Assembly: GCA_002496425.1 (NCBI GenBank)
Contig: DAJS01000010.1
Coordinates: forward strand, 3,137-21,648
Direction of reading: 5' to 3'
From: Acidilobaceae archaeon UBA162
GTDB taxonomy: Archaea; Thermoproteota; Thermoprotei_A; Sulfolobales; Acidilobaceae
DNA: 18,512 nucleotides
In this document: one piece after another, positions 6,327 to 13,644 of the stretch
Layout of the letters: each line of letters starts with the position of its first letter
How positions within the stretch are numbered: the stretch's first letter is position 1
Position numbers and translations under genes: made by a program
Notes under the pieces: model-generated
Told to the model about the DNA's origin: nothing
What the model saw: the letters and a program-made list of their open reading frames with translations, nothing else
The model's database searches: none

Positions 6327-8216
6327 CTACCCACTACGCCCCTGGCCCTCGTCATTATAAACGCGCCTAGCCATTAGGTCCTCTGCCACTTCTACAAGCC
6401 CAAGCGAGATCAGCTTCTCAGGCGTTGGGACCCCGTCGCTGGTCCATCCCCTGACCGAGTAGTACTCGTCGAGCATCACATCAAGCTCATGTACGTGACC
6501 CTTGGCTGGGCCAGAGGGTAACGGCTCCTTGAGGAACCTGTTCGGCAGCCTATCGTCCTTCCTCCTTATGCCCTCCCTCACTAGGTAGGCTCTCTCAAGG
6601 TTCACTATCCTCTCCCCAGCCTCCCTTATCTGGGCCGGCGAGGCCTCGACACCTGTTATCGCCGAGTACATCTCGGCCGCGCTCTCAAAGGTTAGGACTA
6701 GCATGTTCTCGGCAGTGTTCTTACAGACCTCGAACGAGTCTACTACTGCGTTGAGGTCCTCGAAGAAGGCCACCAGCTTTCCCTTGCCCTTAACGCCTAG
6801 CCTCATGGCCGCCTCTGGCTCACCAAAGAGCCTCATCCCAAGCTCAGGGTCGTCCTCGACCTCTATGAATGGCTCTGATCTGAGGTGGTCAGCGCCCCTG
6901 CTCGCCACGGCAAAGCCCAGCCCATAGCCCTTGAGGGCCCTAGGGTCTGCCTGTATCATCTCAAGGCCCTTAACATGAAAGGCCAGATCCTGTCCCCTGC
7001 CGAGGATCTCCGAGGCCCTTTTGACACCATCAGCGAGCACCTTGCCTATGCCACGCCTATAGGCTATCATCTCTACTAGTCTCTCAACGGCATCGGCCTC
7101 GCCCCACTCAAGCTTCATGCCAATCTCCTCATCACTTATGAGCTCCCTCTGCCTCAGCTCCATCAGCCACGATATCACCTCGCTGGTAGTTATGGCATCC
7201 ATGCCCATGTCAGTGACCTTCATAACTATCTTTAACGCTCTGTCCAGGTCACTGATGCCTACCCTGACGCTGAAGCCGGCGAGAGGCTCATACTCCGGCC
7301 CCTCGCCCATAAGACCTGCAAGAGGACCGCTCTTGACTACGAAGAACCTGGCGCAAGGCAGGGCGCAGCCGGCAGAGCAGGCCCTGACCTTAACATTGTA
7401 CTTAATTGCTAGCAGCTCGCCGCTGACTCTGAACGCGTAGTCAGCCGTGGGCTCCTGGAAGTGCCTTGCTGGTAGGAAGCCCAGCCTATGTCCAGCCAAC
7501 AGGATCCTCGAGGTTCCCATGACCCTCCTGGGCCAGTACTGGGGGTTTGAGTACAGGCTGTAGATCAGCTGCTCGAGGGCCCTCAGGAGCCTCTCCGGCT
7601 GCTCAGCCTCAACGTAGCCATCGCCTCTCACCACTATGCCCTTCACGTTCTTGCTGGCCAGGACAGTGCCCATTCCGGTCCTTCCAGCGGCCCTGTATGC
7701 GTTAAAGATGATGCCGGCGAACCTCACTAGGTTCTCAGCAGCCGGGCCGACAACTGCCACCTGAGCCCTTGGATCTCCAACCTCCTTCTTTATGGCGTTG
7801 AAGGCCTGCCTTACCGTTAGCCCCCACAGGCTGCTGGCGTCCCTGAACTCAACCCACGAATCAGTTATGTAAAGGTAGACTGGCCTCGGGGCTCTGCCCT
7901 CAAGTACTATCTGGTCGTAGCCTGCGTACTTCATCTCCTCGCTGAAGTGAGTGCCGGCGTTAGAGTCCCCCAGGAGGCCCGTGAGGGGTGACCTGGCAGT
8001 TACGTTGATCCTTGAGCCCAGGCCGTGGGGGAAGCCCACCAGGGGGCCAGTGGCTATCATGAGCTTGTTCTCTGGTCCCAGGGGATTAGTGCCAGGCGGC
8101 ACCTCCCAGTAGAGCCTGTAAACGTTGAGGCCCCTGCCACCGAGGTACTTGAGCGCCACGTCACGCTCAAGTTCCTCAACCCTGTAGGTCATGTGGGTCA
8201 GGTCAACCCTGAGCAC
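6327..8216 (-). CDS. Tungsten-type aldehyde:ferredoxin oxidoreductase (AOR family), catalytic subunit
   Basis: A 629-residue AOR-family protein, the usual length. These enzymes oxidise aldehydes to acids at a tungsten bis-pyranopterin and pass electrons through a 4Fe-4S cluster. The N-terminal domain has LGGRGL and ATGPLVG...SRINVTARSPLTG, and RTGMGTVLASKNVKGIVVRG (179-198), all typical. Cluster ligands appear as Cys280, Cys284 and Cys288 (CSAGCALPC) plus Cys498 (VCKNTAEN). The spacing C-x3-C-x3-C differs from the C-x2-C-x3-C of classical AOR. GPEYE, MDAITT and RGADHL are further family motifs. The start is GTG at 8214-8216, giving the usual RVDLT N-terminus; ATG at residue 9 is less likely. 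It follows the polyferredoxin gene by 16 bases, as in WOR5-type heterodimers of Pyrococcus. The aldehyde substrate is unknown. Confidence 0.93.
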   Translation of the reverse strand: MLRVDLTHMTYRVEELERDVALKYLGGRGLNVYRLYWEVPPGTNPLGPENKLMIATGPLVGFPHGLGSRINVTARSPLTGLLGDSNAGTHFSEEMKYAGYDQIVLEGRAPRPVYLYITDSWVEFRDASSLWGLTVRQAFNAIKKEVGDPRAQVAVVGPAAENLVRFAGIIFNAYRAAGRTGMGTVLASKNVKGIVVRGDGYVEAEQPERLLRALEQLIYSLYSNPQYWPRRVMGTSRILLAGHRLGFLPARHFQEPTADYAFRVSGELLAIKYNVKVRACSAGCALPCARFFVVKSGPLAGLMGEGPEYEPLAGFSVRVGISDLDRALKIVMKVTDMGMDAITTSEVISWLMELRQRELISDEEIGMKLEWGEADAVERLVEMIAYRRGIGKVLADGVKRASEILGRGQDLAFHVKGLEMIQADPRALKGYGLGFAVASRGADHLRSEPFIEVEDDPELGMRLFGEPEAAMRLGVKGKGKLVAFFEDLNAVVDSFEVCKNTAENMLVLTFESAAEMYSAITGVEASPAQIREAGERIVNLERAYLVREGIRRKDDRLPNRFLKEPLPSGPAKGHVHELDVMLDEYYSVRGWTSDGVPTPEKLISLGLVEVAEDLMARRVYNDEGQGRSG

Positions 8217-8232
8217 CCTACCCGCATACCCC

Positions 8233-8763
8233 TTAGGCGCCCTCGTCGTCCCTCACCTCAATCCCCCAGCCCTTGGCCAGCTTCGAGAGCTCGGTGACTG
8301 CAAACCTCTCGGCTGTGGACCTGGCTGGCAGCTCCACCATGGCATAGCCTGAGATCGAGAGCGCGTTAGTGGGGCAGGCCGCTACGCAGGCAGGGTTCCC
8401 GCCGCACATGTCACATATTAGTGGGTACCTGCCCTTTGGATCCATCATTGCGGCGCCGTAGGGGCAGATCTCAGAGCAGACCCTACAGCCTATGCACTTG
8501 GACTTGTCAAGCTCTATGCCTCCTGCCCTCCCCTTGCTTAGGGCTCCTGTGGGGCACAGCTCGACACATGGCGCTGGCTCACAGTTCTGGCACACCACGG
8601 GGTAGTCAAGACCCACCAGCTCGTAGGTTATCACCTGTATCCTGGACATGGACCTTGAGAAGACCCCTTCATGTTCAAACGAGCACCAAAGCTCACAGAT
8701 GTTGCAGCCGGCACACTTTGAGGGGTCTACAACTACATGCAGGCCCCTCGCCGGCTCAGCCAT
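8233..8763 (-). CDS. Polyferredoxin with four 4Fe-4S clusters, electron-transfer subunit of the AOR
   Basis: A 176-residue iron-sulfur protein with 16 cysteines in four groups: 17/20/23/27, 58/61/66/70, 90/93/96/100 and 117/120/126/130. These can bind four 4Fe-4S clusters in the manner of the DmsB/HycB/NarH family. There is no Tat or Sec signal, so it is cytoplasmic. Its size, about 19 kDa, and its position just upstream of the AOR gene match the small subunit of WOR5-like tungsten oxidoreductases, which carries electrons from the catalytic subunit to ferredoxin. The start is ATG at 8761-8763, six residues before the first strand. It is the first gene of a three-gene operon with AOR and the cation exchanger, with a TATA box and an inverted repeat upstream. 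Confidence 0.93.
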   Translation of the reverse strand: MAEPARGLHVVVDPSKCAGCNICELWCSFEHEGVFSRSMSRIQVITYELVGLDYPVVCQNCEPAPCVELCPTGALSKGRAGGIELDKSKCIGCRVCSEICPYGAAMMDPKGRYPLICDMCGGNPACVAACPTNALSISGYAMVELPARSTAERFAVTELSKLAKGWGIEVRDDEGA

Positions 8764-8801
8764 TGGCCTGACATGACGCCTCCCAGGCCATTAAGGCCTC
8801 A

Positions 8802-8812
8802 GGATATATAGG
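8802..8812 (-). promoter_or_regulatory. TATA box of the polyferredoxin-AOR-exchanger operon
   Basis: The minus strand reads CCTATATATCC, centred near 8807. A start near 8781 would leave an 18-base leader containing GGAGG. A second AT-rich element, CTTAAT (about 8791-8796), would instead give a nearly leaderless mRNA, so the active one is not certain. Confidence 0.5.
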
Positions 8813-8813
8813 T

Positions 8814-8835
8814 GTTAACCCGTATTCGGGTAAAC
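8814..8835. promoter_or_regulatory. Inverted repeat upstream of the AOR operon promoter
   Basis: On the plus strand, arms GTTAACCCG (8814-8822) and CGGGTAAAC (8827-8835) flank TATT; eight of nine positions pair. It lies two bases from the TATA box on its BRE side, where a regulator would affect TFB/TBP binding. It could instead form a hairpin in the 3' end of the sod transcript, which ends 41 bases away. Confidence 0.4.
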
Positions 8836-8875
8836 AAATGGAGCACAGGTAAGGACTGCCTAGGTCGGCTACTGC

Positions 8876-9523
8876 TCACAGTATCAGCTTAGGTGTGTTC
8901 AGGGCCTTCTGGTACCTGGCCTCCACGTCGTCCCAGTTTACTAGGCTCCACCAGCTGTCAACGTACTTGGCTCTGTCGTTCCTGTAGTCTATGTAGTAGG
9001 CATGCTCGAAGACGTCAACTGCGAGCAGCGGTATCAGGTTGCTGGTGACCACGTTGTTGTGCTTCTCGACCTGAAGCAGCCTCAGCTCGCCAGTAACAGG
9101 ATCGTAGGCCAGTATGGCCCACCCTACACCCTCAACGTTCTTAGCAGCGTCACCCATCAGTTTCTGGAACTTCTCGAAGCTGCCGAAGTACTTGATTATG
9201 GCATCACCTATGGCGCCTCCTGGCTTACCTCCTCCCTTGCCCTGCGGGGCCATGTTGAGCCAGTAAAGCGTGTGGAGCAGGTGGCCTCCATAGTTGAACT
9301 CGAAGTCCCTCAGGACAGCCCTGATATCTATGCTCTCAAGCTGTCCGTTGAGGTGCTTCTCCAGCTTGTCAATAGCTGCATTGGCGCCGTTGACGTAGCC
9401 TAAGTGGTGCTTATCATGATGGTACTGCAGCGTCTCCTTGCTTATCACTGGCTCGAGCGCGTCATACGAGTAGGGAAGAGGAGGAAGCTCGTACCTCTTC
9501 AGGCTCACCATATTCTCACACAT
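8876..9523 (-). CDS. sod: Fe/Mn superoxide dismutase, archaeal type
   Basis: A 215-residue superoxide dismutase that converts superoxide to oxygen and peroxide. Metal ligands by comparison with the E. coli iron enzyme are His35 (QYHH), His84 (HTLYW), Asp170 and His174 (VDVFEHAYY). The DVFEH form, with Phe instead of Trp, and His155 in EKHNN, where bacterial enzymes have Gln nearby, are as in archaeal Fe-type enzymes; metal choice cannot be settled from sequence. There is no signal peptide, so it is cytoplasmic. The start is ATG at 9521-9523, because a TATA box about 25 bases upstream would begin the transcript right there; an in-frame ATG at residue 5 is the alternative. It appears to be a single-gene unit, and it fits an organism with oxygen-sensitive Fe-S enzymes next door. 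Confidence 0.96.
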   Translation of the reverse strand: MCENMVSLKRYELPPLPYSYDALEPVISKETLQYHHDKHHLGYVNGANAAIDKLEKHLNGQLESIDIRAVLRDFEFNYGGHLLHTLYWLNMAPQGKGGGKPGGAIGDAIIKYFGSFEKFQKLMGDAAKNVEGVGWAILAYDPVTGELRLLQVEKHNNVVTSNLIPLLAVDVFEHAYYIDYRNDRAKYVDSWWSLVNWDDVEARYQKALNTPKLIL

Positions 9524-9544
9524 CAGATTATGTTGCTCTGCTCC

Positions 9545-9552
9545 AATATAAG
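9545..9552 (-). promoter_or_regulatory. TATA box of sod
   Basis: The minus strand reads CTTATATT across these bases, centred near 9548, about 25 bases before the ATG at 9523. This predicts a leaderless transcript and supports the longer start. Confidence 0.7.
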
Positions 9553-9568
9553 CTAATCGCTGTAGAAT

Positions 9569-10324
9569 CTAATCAGAAAAGCTTTTTAGTTGTAGTGTGG
9601 ACTCTGGCAGCAGGACCTCGCCATCAGGGCCCTGGTAGCTCCTGAAGCGCACGCCGTAGACGACGCTCAGAAGGCCCTCATCAAGGACCTCTGAGGGCTG
9701 ACCAGAGGCCACGAGCCTGCCAGCGCTCAGTATGAAGACCTTATCTGCTCTCCTCACCATTAAGACCTCGTGCATTGCTGCCAACACTGTAACACCCTCG
9801 TCTGCCAGCTCCCTCAGGATCTCCATCACCGTCATCTGGTTTCTAACATCAAGAAATGCCAAAGGTTCATCAACTATCAGCAGCCTTGGGGACCTCGAGA
9901 GAGCGGCAGCCATGAGGGCGAGCCTCTGCTCCCCACTGCTCAGCGACATGAGAGGGCGACCAGAGGCCCAGCCCATACCAAGGACCTCAAGCCAACGCCT
10001 AAATGACTGTTTCCAGGACCCGTCCAGGGAGTCATAACTCATGGCCTCAGCCACGTCATCTACCGTAGCCAAAGGGTCAAGGGACAGCTGGGCAGGCATA
10101 TAGGCGACATGCCTCCTGGCCCTTGATGGTGGCGCCCCGTCTATTAGCACCTCGCCCTTGGTGGGTAAGATTATGCCGGCCACGAGCCTCAGCAGCGTGG
10201 TCTTGCCAGCACCATTAGGGCCTATGATCACGTTAAGGCCCTCAGCGACGTCGATGTTTATATCCCTGACTATCCATCTTTCCCTGACCCTGTACGAAAC
10301 GTCCCTGAACTGCACCCTCACCAT
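9569..10324 (-). CDS. ABC transporter ATPase, iron chelate/heme/cobalamin importer family
   Basis: A 251-residue ATP-binding subunit. Walker A is GPNGAGKTT (35-43), the Q-loop glutamine is in MPAQ (76-79), the signature is LSSGEQ (128-133, a variant of LSGGQ), Walker B is LLIVDEP (148-154) and the H-loop histidine is His185 (AAMHE). The overall form, including the D-loop FLDVRNQ, fits FepC/BtuD-like subunits. The start is ATG at 10322-10324; its first seven bases overlap the end of the permease gene (ATGGTGA), so translation is likely coupled. It is the last gene of the binding protein-permease-ATPase operon. The ligand could be ferric chelate, heme or corrinoid; the ATPase alone does not tell. 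Confidence 0.93.
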   Translation of the reverse strand: MVRVQFRDVSYRVRERWIVRDINIDVAEGLNVIIGPNGAGKTTLLRLVAGIILPTKGEVLIDGAPPSRARRHVAYMPAQLSLDPLATVDDVAEAMSYDSLDGSWKQSFRRWLEVLGMGWASGRPLMSLSSGEQRLALMAAALSRSPRLLIVDEPLAFLDVRNQMTVMEILRELADEGVTVLAAMHEVLMVRRADKVFILSAGRLVASGQPSEVLDEGLLSVVYGVRFRSYQGPDGEVLLPESTLQLKSFSD

Positions 10325-11301
10325 GAAGTCTCAGCCCTCGACCTGACAAGTATCAGGGCCAGCACAGGGGCCCCGAAGATACTAGTTACGGCCGTTAGCG
10401 GTGCCTCTGAAGGGGCTATGATGATCCTAGCTATTACGTCGCTCACTATGGCCAGCTCCGAGCCCAACACTATGGCAATAGGGAGGGCTTTCCTGAACGA
10501 GCTGCCTGTCAGCCTCCTAGCAGCCCATGGCGACACAAGGCCTATGAAGCCCACTGGGCCAGCCATGGCCACCACCGCTGCTGTGGCCGCTGAGGCCAGG
10601 ACAAAGGTGAGGGCTCTGACGAGAGGCACCCTGACCCCGAGCGACGTGGCAACCTCATCGCCCAAGAGGAGCGTGTCGATCCTTCTTGCTAGCAACACTA
10701 GACCTATCACTGAGGCCGCTACAGCTACGCCGCTCCTAAGCACTATGGGCCACGTGACGAAGGCAACGCTGCCGAACAGCCAATAGAGCGCCCCAGGTAT
10801 CTTTGGGCCTAGCTCTATCATGACTATCATTGTGGCCCCGCTCAGCACGTAGGATATAGTGATCCCGGCCACAAGCAAGGAGAGCGAGGAGAAGCCTGCA
10901 AACGATGAGATAGAGATCACTGCCAACAGAGTCAACAGTCCGCCGCCGAGGGCGGCAAGATAGAGGGCCAGGAAGCCATGAGGCCCTCTTAGCAGCTCTA
11001 AGGTCACGCCGAGCAGCGCGCCCGAGGCGATGCCAGCCAGGTAGGGGTCAGCCAGCGGGTTACGGAGCACATACTGAAGCCCCATGCCCGAGGCAGCCAG
11101 GCCCGAGCCGAGGACCGTTGAGGCCACGGCACGGGAGAGCCTATAGACCTCCAGATCCCTTGAGATCCCTGAGGACAGGCCGAACATAAACTCCAGGGCC
11201 TCGAGTGGCCCCACGCCAGGGGCCGCGCCCACCGAAAGCGACAGCAGGTATGACGCGAAAAAAGCGACTGTTAACAGGGGGGCCCAGAGCCTAGCCCTCA
11301 A
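10318..11301 (-). CDS. ABC transporter permease, FecCD/BtuC family
   Basis: A 327-residue membrane protein with about nine or ten helices, of the FecCD family that forms the channel of iron-siderophore, heme and B12 importers. Characteristic stretches are GLAASGMGLQYVLRNPLADPYLAGIASGALLG near the start, the GATMIVMIELGPKIPGALYWLFGS region, TSLGVRVPLVRALTF, and AGPVGFIGLVSPWAARRLTG, which contains the coupling helix contacting the ATPase. The start is TTG at 11299-11301, overlapping the TGA of the binding-protein gene by three bases (TTGA), a typical coupled junction. The end overlaps the ATPase start by seven bases. Confidence 0.93.
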   Translation of the reverse strand: MRARLWAPLLTVAFFASYLLSLSVGAAPGVGPLEALEFMFGLSSGISRDLEVYRLSRAVASTVLGSGLAASGMGLQYVLRNPLADPYLAGIASGALLGVTLELLRGPHGFLALYLAALGGGLLTLLAVISISSFAGFSSLSLLVAGITISYVLSGATMIVMIELGPKIPGALYWLFGSVAFVTWPIVLRSGVAVAASVIGLVLLARRIDTLLLGDEVATSLGVRVPLVRALTFVLASAATAAVVAMAGPVGFIGLVSPWAARRLTGSSFRKALPIAIVLGSELAIVSDVIARIIIAPSEAPLTAVTSIFGAPVLALILVRSRAETSW

Positions 11302-12494
11302 TGTGTGGCCACCGATAACGTTGATGGCGTGATATAGGTGGGTATGGAGGTCAGGTTGAAAGCGCTAGGGTGAAGGACCTCAGCCAGCAGCCTGAGCGCA
11401 AGGGGGACCATGACTGACGGCTCGCTGATCACGGACTCGTACCAGCCGCCAACAACATAGACCTTCCCCTCCCTCACGGCACATATGTTCTGATAGGCCT
11501 GACCAACCGTTGACTGAAGCCAGTGGTAGAGCGTGCTCCGGTTGAAGAGGCCCCCATTGCTCATTAATATTATTACGCAGGGATTAGAGGCCACGAGTTG
11601 CTCGGGCGACACCACAGGCCAGCCGGTGAAGTTATGGAACACGTTTACGCCGCCAGCCAACATGAGCAGGCTGCTAATGAAGGTCCTGCCGCCCACGGCA
11701 TATGTTGGGTTGATCCAGAGTATCACTGTCACGTTAACTGGACTCACGTTATAAAGCAATGCCTCCACAGACGCTATCTGAGACGTCATGTTATTTACAA
11801 GCTCAGCGGCCCTGGTAGGGACACCGAGCGCCTCGCCGACCATCACCACCGACCTATATAGATCTGATAGTGATTGCGTCGAGGGCAGGAGCAGCACGGG
11901 TATCCCGTACTGGGACAGCTCAGAGGCTATGTAGTTGTTGTAGCCCCAGCCCGCGGTGCCTATCACCAGGTCAGGCCTTAGCGCTAGTATCTCACCAACG
12001 CTTGGCGCTGAGTAAGTGCTTCCTATGTCAACCACCTCACCTGACCTATAGAGGTTCCACAACGTGTAGTTGTAGGGCGGGGGCATGTAGTAGATGCTGT
12101 TGTTATCAACGCCGACCAGCAGGTAGTCCTGGCCCAGCGCCATGACTGTCTCAGTGGCGGCCGGGTCAAGAGTTACGACACGCTGGGGCTGTGATGGTAT
12201 GACCACAGTCTGGTTAAGCGCATCTATGAGTATGACTGGGTACCTTGAGGCCGAGGAGCTGTTGGCCGCTCTCTCCACCTGCTCCATGGCTAAGCCGAGG
12301 TCCCTGCTGAGCGTTGAGTTGATGGCCGCCAGCCCTGAGCTCAGCTCTGAGCTGATTGACTCTAGTCTCGAGTTCAGTGATGACGTCTGAGACCTGAGCT
12401 GTGACACCTGGGCCGCCAGCAGTACGTTGGCCACCACGAGGGCTGCCAACACCACTGCCATAACCAATATCGCGACTTGGGACCTATCGCCCAT
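11298..12494 (-). CDS. Membrane-anchored, stalked solute-binding protein (BtuF/FepB type)
   Basis: A 398-residue extracellular binding protein. Residues about 7-28 form one hydrophobic anchor helix with no lipobox or clear cleavage site. Residues about 28-80 form a coiled-coil stretch rich in Ser, Leu, Gln and Glu (QVSQLRSQTSSLNSRLESI). From about residue 84 the PF01497-type binding domain follows: RVVTLDPAATETVMALG, a metal-chelate-binding motif region, then LRPDLVIG and the second lobe from about 270 with GGVNVFHNFTG. Eleven N-x-S/T sequons suggest heavy N-glycosylation outside the cell. The start is ATG at 12492-12494. It is the first gene of the importer operon. The ligand is probably an iron chelate, heme or corrinoid; no diagnostic residue tells which. 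Confidence 0.9.
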   Translation of the reverse strand: MGDRSQVAILVMAVVLAALVVANVLLAAQVSQLRSQTSSLNSRLESISSELSSGLAAINSTLSRDLGLAMEQVERAANSSSASRYPVILIDALNQTVVIPSQPQRVVTLDPAATETVMALGQDYLLVGVDNNSIYYMPPPYNYTLWNLYRSGEVVDIGSTYSAPSVGEILALRPDLVIGTAGWGYNNYIASELSQYGIPVLLLPSTQSLSDLYRSVVMVGEALGVPTRAAELVNNMTSQIASVEALLYNVSPVNVTVILWINPTYAVGGRTFISSLLMLAGGVNVFHNFTGWPVVSPEQLVASNPCVIILMSNGGLFNRSTLYHWLQSTVGQAYQNICAVREGKVYVVGGWYESVISEPSVMVPLALRLLAEVLHPSAFNLTSIPTYITPSTLSVATH

Positions 12495-12503
12495 GATAAG
12501 TAC

Positions 12504-12520
12504 CTGGGTACCCTACCCAG
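12504..12520. promoter_or_regulatory. Operator-like palindrome at the importer promoter
   Basis: Perfect inverted repeat CTGGGTA-CCC-TACCCAG, 7-3-7. The TATA box is at 12528-12536 and the predicted transcript start near 12506, so the site covers the start region between TATA box and ATG (12494). A protein bound here would block initiation. A metal- or ligand-responsive repressor is the natural guess for an iron-type importer, but the regulator is not in the window. Confidence 0.55.
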
Positions 12521-12525
12521 AGGAT

Positions 12526-12538
12526 AGCTTAAAAAGCT
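12526..12538 (-). promoter_or_regulatory. TATA box of the importer operon, within a small palindrome
   Basis: The minus strand reads AGCTTTTTAAGCT; the core CTTTTTAAG is at 12528-12536. The element itself is a 5-3-5 inverted repeat. Transcription is expected from about 12506, leaving a leader of around 12 bases. Confidence 0.6.
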
Positions 12539-12680
12539 TTATCCCTAAGCCCTGCTGCACTCATGTAGTACAGCCTCAAGAGGTGCTAAGATATACAGAG
12601 AAGGTGACTACTCATATTCAGGCTGTATTTGTTAATTTACAGCGCGCTCTGAGTTGCACGTTTATAGTTAGTCCCTAAGC

Positions 12681-13592
12681 TTGACAACATGGGCTGCCTG
12701 TTTGCTTGAGAGTCTTAAGGAGGCGGCATCTGAGGTTAGCAGGGAAAGGATCCGCGGAGCCGCCTGGAGCGCTGAGAGGCTTGCTGATGCGCTAGTAGAG
12801 GATGAGAAGGCGGGCAGAGCCTCATGTGATTATATAGATGACATAGTAAGGGTTGTGATATCCACGAACCCTACCATGGGCAGCATAGCCAGCCTTGCGT
12901 GGGCTGCGAGAGAGTCGTGTTATAGGGGGCTGAGGGCATCAGATGGGGCGTCAGCATTCCTCGAGTACATGAAGTGGTCAAGACAGAAAATGGTGTCAAG
13001 GGCCTCCGAGCTGACCAAAGGAGGGCCTGTAACCATAATGAGTATAAGCTACAGCAGTGCTGTAGCCGACATCCTTGTTGCTATGGGGCAGGGGCTCAGG
13101 AGGGCCTACGTGCTTGAGAGCCAGCCCGGTGGGGAGGGGGCTCACATGGCGGCTGAGCTCAGGAAGAGGGGCGTTGAGGTGATCCTGGTTCCCGATGCCA
13201 TGGCCAGCAGTTACGTGGGTTCAGCTGATATGATCATGATAGGAGCTGACAATGTAACATCTGACGGCTGCATCTACAACAAGGTCGGCACTAGAAACCT
13301 GGCCATAATAGCTGGTTACTTTGGCAAGCCAGTTATAGCGGCTTTCGAGCCCTACAAGATATCAATTGAGGCCCGCTGCGGCGAGGTCAAGCTCGTAGAG
13401 CGCAGTTACACTGCAGACCCGTGGGGCGAGGTGAGGTACTACCTGTTTGACGAGCTCACCAGGGACCTAGTGGACTCCATTTTCAGCGTTAACGGCCTTG
13501 GCGACAACACTGCCCCCCAGCTCGCGGCCCTACGCAGGTCATTCGAGGAGTGGGTGAGCTCAAGGCTAGGCGGCCAACCTAGAAGGACTTGA
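12681..13592 (+). CDS. eIF2B-alpha / ribose-1,5-bisphosphate isomerase family protein
   Basis: A 303-residue member of the IF-2B superfamily, which includes eIF2B regulatory subunits, methylthioribose-1-phosphate isomerase and ribose-1,5-bisphosphate isomerase. After a helical N-terminal domain come TIMSISYSSAVADILV (118-133), VLESQPGGEG (144-153), VPDAMASSYV (170-179), GADNVTSDG (188-196) and YNKVGTRNLA (199-208). The Asp of GAD, used by the isomerases, is present. The catalytic Cys of the isomerases' THC(N/H)S motif is replaced, as the segment reads SISYSS, which is closer to the eIF2B-alpha form. The start is TTG at 12681; a TTG at 12702 is possible, as the best TATA-like box (TTTATAG, 12661-12667) is close. 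It lies 52 bases before guaB on the same strand, so a nucleotide-linked role is conceivable. Confidence 0.8.
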   Translation: MTTWAACLLESLKEAASEVSRERIRGAAWSAERLADALVEDEKAGRASCDYIDDIVRVVISTNPTMGSIASLAWAARESCYRGLRASDGASAFLEYMKWSRQKMVSRASELTKGGPVTIMSISYSSAVADILVAMGQGLRRAYVLESQPGGEGAHMAAELRKRGVEVILVPDAMASSYVGSADMIMIGADNVTSDGCIYNKVGTRNLAIIAGYFGKPVIAAFEPYKISIEARCGEVKLVERSYTADPWGEVRYYLFDELTRDLVDSIFSVNGLGDNTAPQLAALRRSFEEWVSSRLGGQPRRT

Positions 13593-13607
13593 GAGCAGAG
13601 CTTAAGG

Positions 13608-13616
13608 CTAAAATAA
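13608..13616 (+). promoter_or_regulatory. Putative TATA box of guaB
   Basis: CTAAAATAA is centred near 13612, 33 bases before the GTG at 13645, giving a predicted leader of about seven bases. It lies in the 52-base gap after the preceding gene, so guaB can be transcribed alone or with that gene. Confidence 0.5.
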
Positions 13617-13644
13617 CTGCAGCCCCAATAGCCCAAGAACTGCC

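Noticed and set aside
8735..8775. Upstream mini-ORF starting at ATG 8773 after GGAGG, ahead of the polyferredoxin
   Set aside because: Only about 13 codons and in another frame than the polyferredoxin; more likely a chance match than a leader peptide.
12427..12678. Plus-strand open frame of 83 codons over the importer promoter
   Set aside because: It runs antisense through the start of the binding-protein gene and through both promoters and the palindrome; it has no family resemblance.
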